Source: Rhizobium laguerreae (GTDB lineage: Bacteria > Pseudomonadota > Alphaproteobacteria > Rhizobiales > Rhizobiaceae). Taken from it: 64,000 bases of DNA. The notes under the pieces are model-generated. The model had not been told where the DNA came from. It saw only the letters and a list, made by a program, of their open reading frames with translations, and ran no database searches. The stretch covers positions 558,001-622,000 of the forward strand of contig NZ_MRDM01000014.1 in NCBI RefSeq assembly GCF_002008165.1, written 5' to 3'. Both the position numbers and the translations under genes were made by a program. Below are positions 16,787 to 25,002 of the stretch, in pieces (the stretch's first letter is position 1; each line of letters opens with the position of its first letter).

Positions 16787-17236
16787 TCACTGCGCCGGGC
16801 TCCCCAGCCGGCCCCCTTTCCGAACGACCGGTTCGCCGCTCGGACCGACCACCGATTGATCGGTCGGCCTCGCTGCCGGTTCGCCAGTTGGCCCGACCAC
16901 CGGTTCACGGGCTGGCCCGTCGACCGGCTGGCCGGTGGATCGGACGACCAGGGGATCGGCTGGCTGGATGGCGGATTGATCGGTTGTTAGCCCCGGCACC
17001 GGCTTGCCGGTTGCCCCCGGCACCGGCTGGCCGGTTGCCGCGCTCAACGGCTCACCGGTTGGCCCGGCAACTGGCTCATCAGTTGAGCCTGCCACCGATT
17101 GATCGGTTGGCTTGTCGATCGCGAACGGTACAACTTCACGGATGATGAAGAGAAGAGCTATCCCGACCAACGTGCATGTCAGCGCGTAGAGAAGGAAATA
17201 TTTCAGTGCATATCCCTCGCTGATTGGCAGCACCAA
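16787..17236 (-). CDS. Membrane-anchored protein with 12 octapeptide repeats
   Basis: About 149 residues. One N-terminal membrane helix (about residues 11-35, LKYFLLYALTCTLVGIALLF) is followed by about 100 residues made of roughly twelve 8-residue units of the type PTGEPVVG: PTDQSVAG, STDEPVAG, PTGEPLSA, ATGQPVPG, ATGKPVPG and so on. A one-codon insertion falls in the middle. The 24-bp unit is also visible in the DNA. The orientation could place the Pro/Gly-rich acidic tail in the periplasm. No ATG is in frame. TTG 17236 or GTG 17233 are candidates without a clear ribosome site, so the start is uncertain. Confidence 0.55.
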   Translation of the reverse strand: MVLPISEGYALKYFLLYALTCTLVGIALLFIIREVVPFAIDKPTDQSVAGSTDEPVAGPTGEPLSAATGQPVPGATGKPVPGLTTDQSAIQPADPLVVRSTGQPVDGPAREPVVGPTGEPAARPTDQSVVGPSGEPVVRKGGRLGSPAQ

Positions 17237-17549
17237 CTTGACAATGGTGCAAATGATATTTCCGTATTATTGAACGATACTTGCAACGAAGGCAATCATT
17301 TTCAATAAGAGCCGCGAAGTTTCAAAAACGCACAGAACGGTATAAGGTAGTTATTGTAGATATTTAGGAAGCGCCTCCCCGATGCTCAATTTATCTTGAG
17401 GTCTCGGCAAGCCCAAGGAAGGCCCTGGAACCCGGATCCGAGATCTGCCAGGCGAAGACAGCCTCGGCGATATGGGCTAGTTTGGGTGTGCCGGCAGCCT
17501 GCTTTCGAGGGTGAGGCCCTCCAGGATCGGTGGCGGCAGGGGGACCCGC

Positions 17550-18953
17550 ATGACGGCAATTGCATCTCTGTTTCAGGAAGCCGCCCGCCTTGCGGCCGCG
17601 TTCCGGCAGGCAGCGCCCGCCCGCCATATGCCCACCCACGACTACGCAGCCTCGCTTGCCTGTTTCGAAGAGCCGCTGCCGGCGGCAGGTTCCGATATGC
17701 TTGATGTCATCAGGCGTCTCTCGGACGGCGCTGAACCCGGGCTGCATGCAACCACTGGACCGCGCTTTTTCGGCTGGGTCATCGGCGGCTCCCATCCGGT
17801 CGGCGTCGCGGCCGATTTCCTCACCAGCGCCTGGGGCCAGAATGCCGGAAACCATGCCGCCGCCCCGGCCGCGGCAGCCGTCGAGACCGTCGCGGCGAGA
17901 TGGCTTCTCGATCTCCTGAAGCTGCCGGCCGAAAGCTCGGTCGGCTTTGTCACCGGCGCGACGGTGGCGAACTTTACCTGCCTTGCCGCCGCCCGCGGCG
18001 AGGTGCTGCGACAGGTGGGCTGGGATGCCGACGCAAAGGGCCTGTTCGGAGCGCCTGAGATTGCCGTGCTGATCGGCGACGACGCCCACACCACCGTCTT
18101 CTCCGCGCTTCAGTTCCTCGGCCTCGGGCATGATCGCGTGCTGCGCCTGCCCACCGACGCGATGGGACGGATAGACCCAGCCGCGCTGGCGGGCACGCTC
18201 GATACTGTCTCTGGACCCGTCATCGCCGTTCTCCAGGCGGGGCAGATCAATACCGGCGCCTTCGACGATTTCGCCGCCATCATCCCGCTGTTGAAGGCGA
18301 AAGGCGCCTGGGTGCATATCGATGGCGCCTTTGGCCTCTGGGCGCAGGCGTCAGCGAAGACCAGCCACCTCAGCCGCGGCATCGAAGCGGCCGACAGCTG
18401 GGCGACCGACGGCCACAAGTGGCTGCAGACGCCCTATGATTGCGGCTATGCGATCGTCCGCGACGAGCTCGCCCATCGCCGCGCCATGACGATCGCCGCG
18501 AGCTACCTGCCGCTCGCCGGCGAAGGCGAACGCGATCCCTCCCATTACGTGCCCGAGCTTTCGAGAAGGGCGCGCGGCTTTGCCACCTGGGCGATGCTGA
18601 AACATCTCGGCCGCGACGGCATCACCGCCTTGATCGATCAGTGCTGCACCTCAGCGCGGCTGATCGCCGATCTTCTGTCGCGGCAACCGGGCATCGGCAT
18701 ACTGAACGACGTCGTGCTGAACCAGCTCGTCATTCGCTTCGGAACGGACCTGCCCTCCGAAGAAGGCGACGCGTTGACGCGAAAGACGATCGAAAAGATC
18801 CAGGCGGACGGCATGATCTTCGCCGGCGGCGCCAAATGGCGCGGCCGCGACGTCCTGCGCCTCTCTATCACCAATTGGCAGACGACGGCAGATGAGGCCC
18901 AACTCGCCGCACAAAGCATCATCGCCGCGTTCAAGAGTGTGAGCGGCGGCTGA
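17550..18953 (+). CDS. PLP-dependent (group II) decarboxylase
   Basis: 467 residues. The Schiff-base lysine is Lys290 in TDGHKWLQTPYDCG. His180 (GDDAHTTVF) stacks on the PLP ring and Asp258 (HIDGAFG) pairs with the pyridine nitrogen. This matches the aromatic-amino-acid / glutamate decarboxylase fold. ATG 17550 follows AGGGGGA. The 313 bases upstream (17237-17549) are AT-rich near 17250-17380 and show no gene that I can name. Homologues act on Trp, Phe, Tyr or acidic amino acids; the substrate here is not predictable. Confidence 0.88.
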   Translation: MTAIASLFQEAARLAAAFRQAAPARHMPTHDYAASLACFEEPLPAAGSDMLDVIRRLSDGAEPGLHATTGPRFFGWVIGGSHPVGVAADFLTSAWGQNAGNHAAAPAAAAVETVAARWLLDLLKLPAESSVGFVTGATVANFTCLAAARGEVLRQVGWDADAKGLFGAPEIAVLIGDDAHTTVFSALQFLGLGHDRVLRLPTDAMGRIDPAALAGTLDTVSGPVIAVLQAGQINTGAFDDFAAIIPLLKAKGAWVHIDGAFGLWAQASAKTSHLSRGIEAADSWATDGHKWLQTPYDCGYAIVRDELAHRRAMTIAASYLPLAGEGERDPSHYVPELSRRARGFATWAMLKHLGRDGITALIDQCCTSARLIADLLSRQPGIGILNDVVLNQLVIRFGTDLPSEEGDALTRKTIEKIQADGMIFAGGAKWRGRDVLRLSITNWQTTADEAQLAAQSIIAAFKSVSGG

Positions 18954-19096
18954 CGCAACGCGCGACAGCGAAGGCAATTCTTCCCCCGACCTCAACGGAC
19001 GCAGGCCCGCCCGTATTCCGTCGATTGCCCCTTGGTTCGCTCGTGCGCGGAATTGTGCTATCGCGGGCCCCCGCTCACTCCAAGAGAGATCGAAAC

Positions 19097-19417
19097 GTGA
19101 AAAACGTCCTGTTCGTCTGCAGTCAGAACAAACTTCGCAGCCCGACGGCCGAACAGGTCTTCGCAGGCTGGCCGGAGATCGAGGTCTCCTCGGCCGGCAC
19201 CAACAACGATGCCGAAAACCCACTGTCGAACGAGCTGATCGAATGGGCCGATATCGTCTTCGTCATGGAGAAGGCTCACCGTGCGAAAATCCAGGGCAAA
19301 TACCGGTCAGCTCTCAAAGGCAAGCGGCTGATATGCCGGGATATTCCTGACGATTACGATTTCATGGACCCTACGCTCGTGCAACTACTGAAGGTCAAGG
19401 TACCCCGGCATCTCTGA
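19097..19417 (+). CDS. Low-molecular-weight protein tyrosine phosphatase family protein
   Basis: 106 residues from GTG 19097 with AGAGAGAT upstream. The P-loop is Cys8-SQNKL-Arg14 (CX5R, in VCSQNKLRSPTAE), and a late DFMDPTL supplies the likely general acid. Shorter than classical LMW-PTPs (about 150 residues), it belongs to the compact group of about 105 residues common in proteobacteria. Substrate unknown. Convergent with the decayed GNAT gene. Confidence 0.87.
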   Translation: MKNVLFVCSQNKLRSPTAEQVFAGWPEIEVSSAGTNNDAENPLSNELIEWADIVFVMEKAHRAKIQGKYRSALKGKRLICRDIPDDYDFMDPTLVQLLKVKVPRHL

Positions 19418-19522
19418 GCCCGGTCACGCGACCGCAAAACGACGCCCGCGCAAGGCGGGCAAATTCTTCCGTCCGTCCCGCTTGCGCCAGTGGTGGCACT
19501 TGCGGCCAAGCTGCGGGACCGG

Positions 19523-19998
19523 TCAAACTTGTTGAGAGACATATTCCGGAAACTCGGCCGCACCGCGACTTAGGGCTTTCACCATTAGCAGGCCGTCGTC
19601 GAAGTAGCCGTTTCTCGCGTAGAACTGGTGCGTACGCTCCCTTCCCAGAACCATGGCAATACGGACCACCGCGCATTCAATCCGCTCCGCCTCCGCCTCG
19701 ATCCACGCCATCATCTTGCCGCCGATGCCCTGACTGCGCACGGCGTTGTCTACCACCACATTGTCCGCCTCGATATACTTTGCCGCACCACAACTGAGTG
19801 CCCGTCCAGAAACCCGACGCACCACCATCCGTTCGTCGATATATGCTGCTATGCAGCGGTAGTTGCTCTGTGCGACATGGCTGAGAGTCGTTGGAAAACC
19901 ACGGCCTCGCTCAGGCGACTAACCTGGCTGTACAGCGGGAAAATTGTCATCGTCTGATCGAGACCGACCAGCTCGCGGATGATCACTTCGTCGGACAC
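19523..19998 (-). pseudogene. GNAT-family acetyltransferase, three frameshifts
   Basis: A good start exists (GTG 19998, AGGGGG upstream): VSDEVIIRELVGLDQTMTIF and on to QRLSAMS. The frame then closes at 19849-19851. The continuation SNYRCIAAYIDERMV lies in another frame, GASGFWTGTQLWCGK in a third, and KYIEADNVVVDNAVRSQGIG to the stop returns to the second. Three single-base indels (near 19870, 19822 and 19776) restore a complete GNAT protein. The C-terminal frame alone would give a 101-residue piece lacking the N-terminal strands. None of the shifts is in a homopolymer. Confidence 0.75.
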
Positions 19999-20152
19999 AG
20001 CAGCCCCCTATCCTCTCGATCGCATGATAGTGCACGCGAACTTGGTCATGATCCATGGGCGTCAACCACTTGCAGTAGACTGCCTGTCTTCCCATTGTAA
20101 TCCGCTGCGCTTATAGCTCCCCGCCCGTTCCGATCGCACAAGGAGGAGAGCC

Positions 20153-20938
20153 ATGAACGCCAATGATGTCGCCGCCCATTGGGAGAGCAATGCCGAGACC
20201 TGGACGATCTATAGCCGCGCGGGCTACGACAAATATCGCGACGCGCTGAACACACCGGCCTTTCTGAAGATGCTGCCGCCGGTGGCAGGCCTTGCCGGGC
20301 TCGATCTCGGCTGCGGCGAAGGTTCCAACACCCGCGCCGTCGCCCGCCTCGGCGCCCGCATGATCGGTCTCGACATCGCCCCGACCTTCATTCGTTATGC
20401 CCGCGAGACCGAGACGCAAGCGCCGCTCGGCATCGACTACGTCCTCGGCGACGGCCAGGGCATCGATTTCCCCGAAGCGAGCTTCGATTTCGTCACCGCC
20501 TTCATGTCGATGATGGACATGGCCGATCAGCGCCAGGTGCTGAAGGGCATCCACCGCGTCCTGAAGCCGGGCGGCTTCCTGCAGTTTTCGATCCTGCATC
20601 CCTGCTTCGTGCCGCCGACGCGCCGCAATATCCGCAATGAAGCCGGCGAACCCGTCGCCGTTGAGATCGCCGATTATTTCGACGAGAGCGACGGCCGGGT
20701 CGAGCGCTGGATTTTTTCCTCCATCCCAGAGGAAGAACGGGTGACGCTGACGCCGTTTGCCGTCCCGCGCTTTCACCGAACGCTGTCGACCTGGGTGTCG
20801 ATGATCGTCGAAGCGGGGCTGACGATCGAAGCTTTCGGCGAGCCCATGGCGTCAATCGAGGTGGCGCTTGCCGAGCCAATAGTCGCCGATACCCGCATCG
20901 CGCCGATCTTCCTCCACATCAGGGCGCGCAAGGCGTAA
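20153..20938 (+). CDS. Class I SAM-dependent methyltransferase
   Basis: 261 residues with an AGGAGGAGA ribosome site. Motif I is LDLGCGEGSNTRAVARLGAR, followed by GLDIAPTF and the GDGQGIDFPEASFDFVTAFM block, a Methyltransf_11/25 core. The N-terminus HWESNAETWTIYSRAGYDKY is typical of a rhizobial subgroup acting on small molecules. Substrate unknown. Confidence 0.88.
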   Translation: MNANDVAAHWESNAETWTIYSRAGYDKYRDALNTPAFLKMLPPVAGLAGLDLGCGEGSNTRAVARLGARMIGLDIAPTFIRYARETETQAPLGIDYVLGDGQGIDFPEASFDFVTAFMSMMDMADQRQVLKGIHRVLKPGGFLQFSILHPCFVPPTRRNIRNEAGEPVAVEIADYFDESDGRVERWIFSSIPEEERVTLTPFAVPRFHRTLSTWVSMIVEAGLTIEAFGEPMASIEVALAEPIVADTRIAPIFLHIRARKA

Positions 20939-20996
20939 GGCCTGTTTTCCCGCCGCCTGCCGAGGTTTGGAAGGTGGGTGAGTTCTCACCCCAACA

Positions 20997-21419
20997 TCAT
21001 CGTCGCACGGCGACCACCGAACTGGCGCGATAGCGCGACAGCTGGACCCGGTTGGATTGGTTGCCGCCGAACAGGTAGACGTACTGCCGGCGCTGATCGA
21101 TGTGATCGAACAGGCTCACATGAAAGCGCCGGCCGGTGCGGATCACCACGACATCCCCTCGCCTGGCGGAGCGGACACCGACCGGCTTGCCGAACTTCCT
21201 CCAGGACGCCGCCATGTTGGGGTTGGGCGGCGGTTGCCGCGAAGACCGTTTGGCGACAAAGGCAAGGAACGCCCCGCACCACGACACCCTGCGCGGATTG
21301 ATGCTCAGGAAGGAGATGGAGCGTTCGTGCATGCTCTTGTACTTGGACGCCGTGCGGAGCATGTCCGCCTCACAGGGCACGGCAAGCGCCGTAAGGACGA
21401 TGACGAGAATAACCTTCAT
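20997..21419 (-). CDS. TIGR02594-family secreted peptidase-like protein (NlpC/P60-CHAP type)
   Basis: 140 residues. A signal peptide (MKVILVIVLTALAVPCEA) precedes a compact papain-like domain with Cys48 (VSWCGAFLAF), His100 (RRFHVSLF) and Asn120 (LFGGNQSN), the expected catalytic order. The middle segment PPPNPNMAASWRKFGKPVG is characteristic of TIGR02594. Such proteins are predicted to cut peptidoglycan peptides in the periplasm. The start at MKVIL is chosen for the signal peptide. Confidence 0.8.
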   Translation of the reverse strand: MKVILVIVLTALAVPCEADMLRTASKYKSMHERSISFLSINPRRVSWCGAFLAFVAKRSSRQPPPNPNMAASWRKFGKPVGVRSARRGDVVVIRTGRRFHVSLFDHIDQRRQYVYLFGGNQSNRVQLSRYRASSVVAVRR

Positions 21420-21855
21420 AGTTACCCACCACTGTTTGTATAATGTTGAAATTCCGAAATGTGGCGAAGAATAAAACAGGCGCGGCAACGTAGATGCGAA
21501 TTATGGCGTGATTTAGAAACAACTAATACTGGCATTTTAGCGGCGGAAATTTGTCCGAAGCGAGGCGCAGAACGACGCCGGCGAGCCTTCATTTGCGGCC
21601 GGACACGGCCATCACAAACCCCGTAAAACATATGTTTTGCTAGGCCGAAAGGCTGGAGTTTCGCCATCCCAACCAGGTCCACTCAGACGAGATGGACTGT
21701 GGCCGCAATGCTTGAGCAGCAAAACCATTCGCCAAGAGTTGACGACAGTATGCGGAATTAGCTCCTCACCTATACGAGCTATATTTCCGATGGCCGCTCA
21801 TAATACTTCGGCGCCATGGGAAATACATTGCGCCCGCCCGATTCACCAGCGAAAG
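21420..21855. other. Gene-free stretch
   Basis: About 440 bases between the TIGR02594 gene and the MFS gene. Reading frames on both strands have no family resemblance or good start signals. A 14-base perfect palindrome, AAAACATATGTTTT, is at 21625-21638, and a probable hairpin for the MFS gene follows at 21856-21874. Confidence 0.5.
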
Positions 21856-21874
21856 CCGGAGGTTGCCCCTCCGG
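21856..21874 (-). terminator. GC-rich hairpin downstream of MFS gene
   Basis: CCGGAGG, loop TTGCC, CCTCCGG. It lies about 45 bases past the MFS stop codon on the minus strand and is followed there by CTTTCGC, which is only weakly U-rich. A factor-independent terminator is plausible but not certain. Confidence 0.4.
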
Positions 21875-21919
21875 TTGAGGACGTGAACGAGCTTACGACA
21901 AAGGTGGCCGGCGTGCGTG

Positions 21920-23137
21920 TCAACCGTGTGGTTGCGCCGGTTCGGGTTGGCCTGTGACCGGGGCAGGATCAGCGGCAAGTGCCCTGGTGACCAGCAGCGC
22001 TGCGGCGAGAACAGGGACGACCGCCCAGTACGAAAAGCGGATACCGAAGTGTTCGGCAACGAAACCGAGCAGTGGCGGCCCGGCGAAAAACACAAGGAAC
22101 GTCGTCTGCCCGAGCGCTGCAACGTTGACGGGTGCGGGTCGATCCGTGCGTCGGGCCGCAGCCGAGATGGCAAGCGGATAGACTGAAGAGCAGCCGATAC
22201 CTGTCAGGCCAAAGCCTGCGAGCGCGATAGCAGGGTGTGTCGCCGTCGCAACCATGACGAGACCGATGGTCGCGATCCCGAGGAGGGTTATTACGACCGG
22301 GCGTGGATTGAAGCGGTCAATGACAGGGTCCATACCGAGCCGCCCGATGGCGATGAACAGGGAGAAAATGGTCACGCCGAGCCCGCCGATGAAGGGTTCG
22401 ACCGCGAATACGTCACGCATATAGATCGCCGACCAATCGACGCTCGCGCCTTCGGCGAGAAGTGGAGCTGCGCCTATCAGGCAAAGGGGCAGCAGCCCGA
22501 TTGTCGGAAAAGCAATCGGCGGACTATCTCCCGGGTGCGCGTCCTGCCGCTGGGGCGCGTTCTCGATCCCGGAGAAAACGATCGACCCTCCAATCAGGAC
22601 GATGACGAGGATGATCAAGCTATGCAGTTCGATGGAGACGGCAGCCTGCCGCATGCCGGCGGCAACAAGGGCGGTGATGCAGAAGCCCACGCTCCACATG
22701 CCGTGAGCCCGGCTCATGATGCGGTACCCAAGCAGCGCCTCACGGCGATCGGTTTCGATATTGGCGTTGATCTCGAACGCGCCGGTGAATATGCCGGCAA
22801 TGAAGAATAATGGCACCGCCAGGAGAGCTGAAGGCATCCAGGGGATCAGCGCGAAAAACAGCGCCGCACCGAAGACGGTGACGAAAGCCGTGGTGCGCGC
22901 ACCGAGCCTCTCGATCAACCTTACCGAGAACGTCAACCCGCACAGAACCCCGGAGGACATGACGGCAAGCAAAAGGCCCAGCTCTCCCTCGGTCAGGCTG
23001 AACTTGACCTGAAGGTCGGGCAGCCGCGACACAAACGCGCCTAAGGAAAGGGCCACGGCAAACTGAATGAAGAAAATCCGGTGGTGTGGCTTCATCTCGG
23101 GGACACTGCTCCGATGGCGCGGGGTATCCGGCGGCAT
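21920..23137 (-). CDS. MFS transporter (YbjJ-like)
   Basis: 405 residues, about twelve membrane helices. The N-terminal half contains LSLGAFVSRLPDLQVKFSLT, typical of the YbjJ/FucP-like branch with bacterial homologues of unknown substrate. Start candidates are 23137 (GGAA upstream) and 23095 (MKPHHRIFF); the second fits the first helix better. Downstream of tyrS on the same strand with 248 bases between the genes, so it is not obviously one operon. Confidence 0.87.
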   Translation of the reverse strand: MPPDTPRHRSSVPEMKPHHRIFFIQFAVALSLGAFVSRLPDLQVKFSLTEGELGLLLAVMSSGVLCGLTFSVRLIERLGARTTAFVTVFGAALFFALIPWMPSALLAVPLFFIAGIFTGAFEINANIETDRREALLGYRIMSRAHGMWSVGFCITALVAAGMRQAAVSIELHSLIILVIVLIGGSIVFSGIENAPQRQDAHPGDSPPIAFPTIGLLPLCLIGAAPLLAEGASVDWSAIYMRDVFAVEPFIGGLGVTIFSLFIAIGRLGMDPVIDRFNPRPVVITLLGIATIGLVMVATATHPAIALAGFGLTGIGCSSVYPLAISAAARRTDRPAPVNVAALGQTTFLVFFAGPPLLGFVAEHFGIRFSYWAVVPVLAAALLVTRALAADPAPVTGQPEPAQPHG

Positions 23138-23385
23138 AACCGGACATTCCGACGAAATGGCGACTGGCTTGAGAAGCCCGCAATCTCAGGATTATCGATC
23201 ACTGCTGCTGACATCCCCTGTCAGCATGATGCAGCCGCCGCTGATTTCACAGGTCAATGCCGAGCAGCCGCTCCAATTGAAGGCCGCAAACACGTCGGAC
23301 CGAAGGGCCACCTTGTCGACAACACCCGCAGGGAGCGCGACAAGGTGGTTCGAGTTTGCCCGCTCCCCGAATTGAACAGACCACG

Positions 23386-24663
23386 CTAAACCGGCTCAAG
23401 GAGGACCTGTCGCTTCTTGCCGACCGAGAGCCGGATCACCCCGTCCTGGACGTCGGAGTCGCCAAGCCGCATTGTCTCGTCTTTTACGCTGCCACCGTTC
23501 ACTCGCACACCGCCGCCGACGATCAATCGACGCGCTTCGCTTTTCGACTTGGCGAGCCCGGCAACGACCATGGCGTCGACCAACGGAAAATCACCGCGAA
23601 GGCTATCCGGGAGAATGACCGTCGGGAGACCCGCCGGCACTTCGCCTGCTTCGAAGGCGCGTCGGGAGGTTTCGGAAGCTTGCGCCGCGGCATCTGCCCC
23701 GTGGCACAGGCTGGTGACCTGGTCGGCAAGAATCTTTTTTGCTTCGTTGATCTCCGAATCCCGAAGCACGTCAAGGCGTGCGATTTCACTTAAGGGCAAC
23801 TCGGTGAACAGCCTGAGAAAACGACCCACATCGGCATCCCCGGCGTTTCTCCAGAATTGCCAGAATTCATAGGGTGACAACCGGTCGGCGTTCAGCCAAA
23901 CCGCCCCCGAAACGCTCTTGCCCATCTTCGCGCCCGAAGACGTCGTCAGCAGCGGGGCAGTCAATCCAAAGAGGCCGCGTCCACCGATCCGCCGTCCAAA
24001 TTCAACGCCGCTGACGATATTGCCCCACTGGTCCGAGCCACCCAGTTGAAGCAGGCAGCCGCGGCTTTCTGCGAGGACATGGAAGTCGTAGGCTTGCATG
24101 ACCATGTAGTTGAATTCCAGCAATGACAGCGATTGCTCTCGTTCCAACCGTTGGCGCACGCTCTCCGATGTGAGCATCCGGTTGACTGAAAAATGCAGCC
24201 CAATATCGCGCAGGAAATCGAGATAGTTGAGCCCGTCCAACCAGTCGGCGTTATTGACCATGACGGCATCGGTCGGGCCGTCTCCAAAAGCGAGGAAGCG
24301 CTCGAAGACCCGTCGGATGCCGATCAGGTTTTTCATGATCTGCTCTTGGCTGAGAAAGGGACGCGACGTGTCGCGGAAGCTCGGATCGCCCAGGCGGCTT
24401 GTCGCGCCGCCGAGCAACGCAATGGGTTTGTTACCCGTCTTCTGGAACCACCGCAGCATCATGATCGGAATGAGATGCCCGACATGCAGGCTGTCGGCGG
24501 TGAGATCAAATCCGTTATAGGCGGTGCCCGCTCCTGAACAAAGCCAGCTGTCGAGTGCTCCTAAGTCGGTGCATTGATGCAGGAAGCCGCGCTCGCTCAA
24601 AGTGCGAAGAAAGTCCGATCTAGGTCCGGTAGGCTGAGAGGATAGTTTCACGAGGGTCTCCAT
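23386..24663 (-). CDS. tyrS: Tyrosyl-tRNA synthetase, divergent copy
   Basis: 425 residues. Class I signatures are LHVGHL (HIGH) and KMGKS (KMSKS), with GGSDQWGN in the tyrosine pocket and a C-terminal S4 RNA-binding domain (DAMVVAGLAKSKSEARRLIV). It charges tRNA-Tyr. Compared with the usual rhizobial enzyme as I recall it, the N-terminal region (AYNGFDLTADSLH where AYIGFDPTA is common) is divergent, so this may be a second copy. Proof needs a genome search. The start METLVKL is preferred; no strong ribosome site. The 339-base gap to kup holds no gene that I can see. Confidence 0.85.
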   Translation of the reverse strand: METLVKLSSQPTGPRSDFLRTLSERGFLHQCTDLGALDSWLCSGAGTAYNGFDLTADSLHVGHLIPIMMLRWFQKTGNKPIALLGGATSRLGDPSFRDTSRPFLSQEQIMKNLIGIRRVFERFLAFGDGPTDAVMVNNADWLDGLNYLDFLRDIGLHFSVNRMLTSESVRQRLEREQSLSLLEFNYMVMQAYDFHVLAESRGCLLQLGGSDQWGNIVSGVEFGRRIGGRGLFGLTAPLLTTSSGAKMGKSVSGAVWLNADRLSPYEFWQFWRNAGDADVGRFLRLFTELPLSEIARLDVLRDSEINEAKKILADQVTSLCHGADAAAQASETSRRAFEAGEVPAGLPTVILPDSLRGDFPLVDAMVVAGLAKSKSEARRLIVGGGVRVNGGSVKDETMRLGDSDVQDGVIRLSVGKKRQVLLEPV

Positions 24664-25002
24664 TTGGGCCGATGAGGCCGGAGACCTTCTGTTGACACAC
24701 GTGCCGCCGACCATGCGGCGTCTCGAGTGTCAGGAATATGACCTTGCGCCGCTCTCTATGGGAGCAGCGTGTAATAAAAGCTCGAAAAGGTCCGGGCGCG
24801 GGTCATGCATGCTTATTACCATGCGACAGCGCAATCGCAAGGGGATACGAACCGACGACGTTTGAACTGATCGCAACGCCACCCTCGCCACGCCCGCATC
24901 GCCTTCGCCCCCACAAAAAATTCACAGCCGCATCAATTTACTTGCCGTTCTGCAATGCGGCATATGTTTGTGTCCATGGCCAAGTGGCATGAGCGGGGAA
25001 CC

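Noticed and set aside
17391..18317. Long minus-strand frame opposite the PLP decarboxylase
   Set aside because: It is the complement of the real decarboxylase gene. It has no family resemblance, and the high GC makes such shadow frames common.
21422..21682. 86-codon minus-strand frame in the gap before the MFS gene
   Set aside because: No start signals, no hydrophobic or domain pattern, and composition unlike a coding region.
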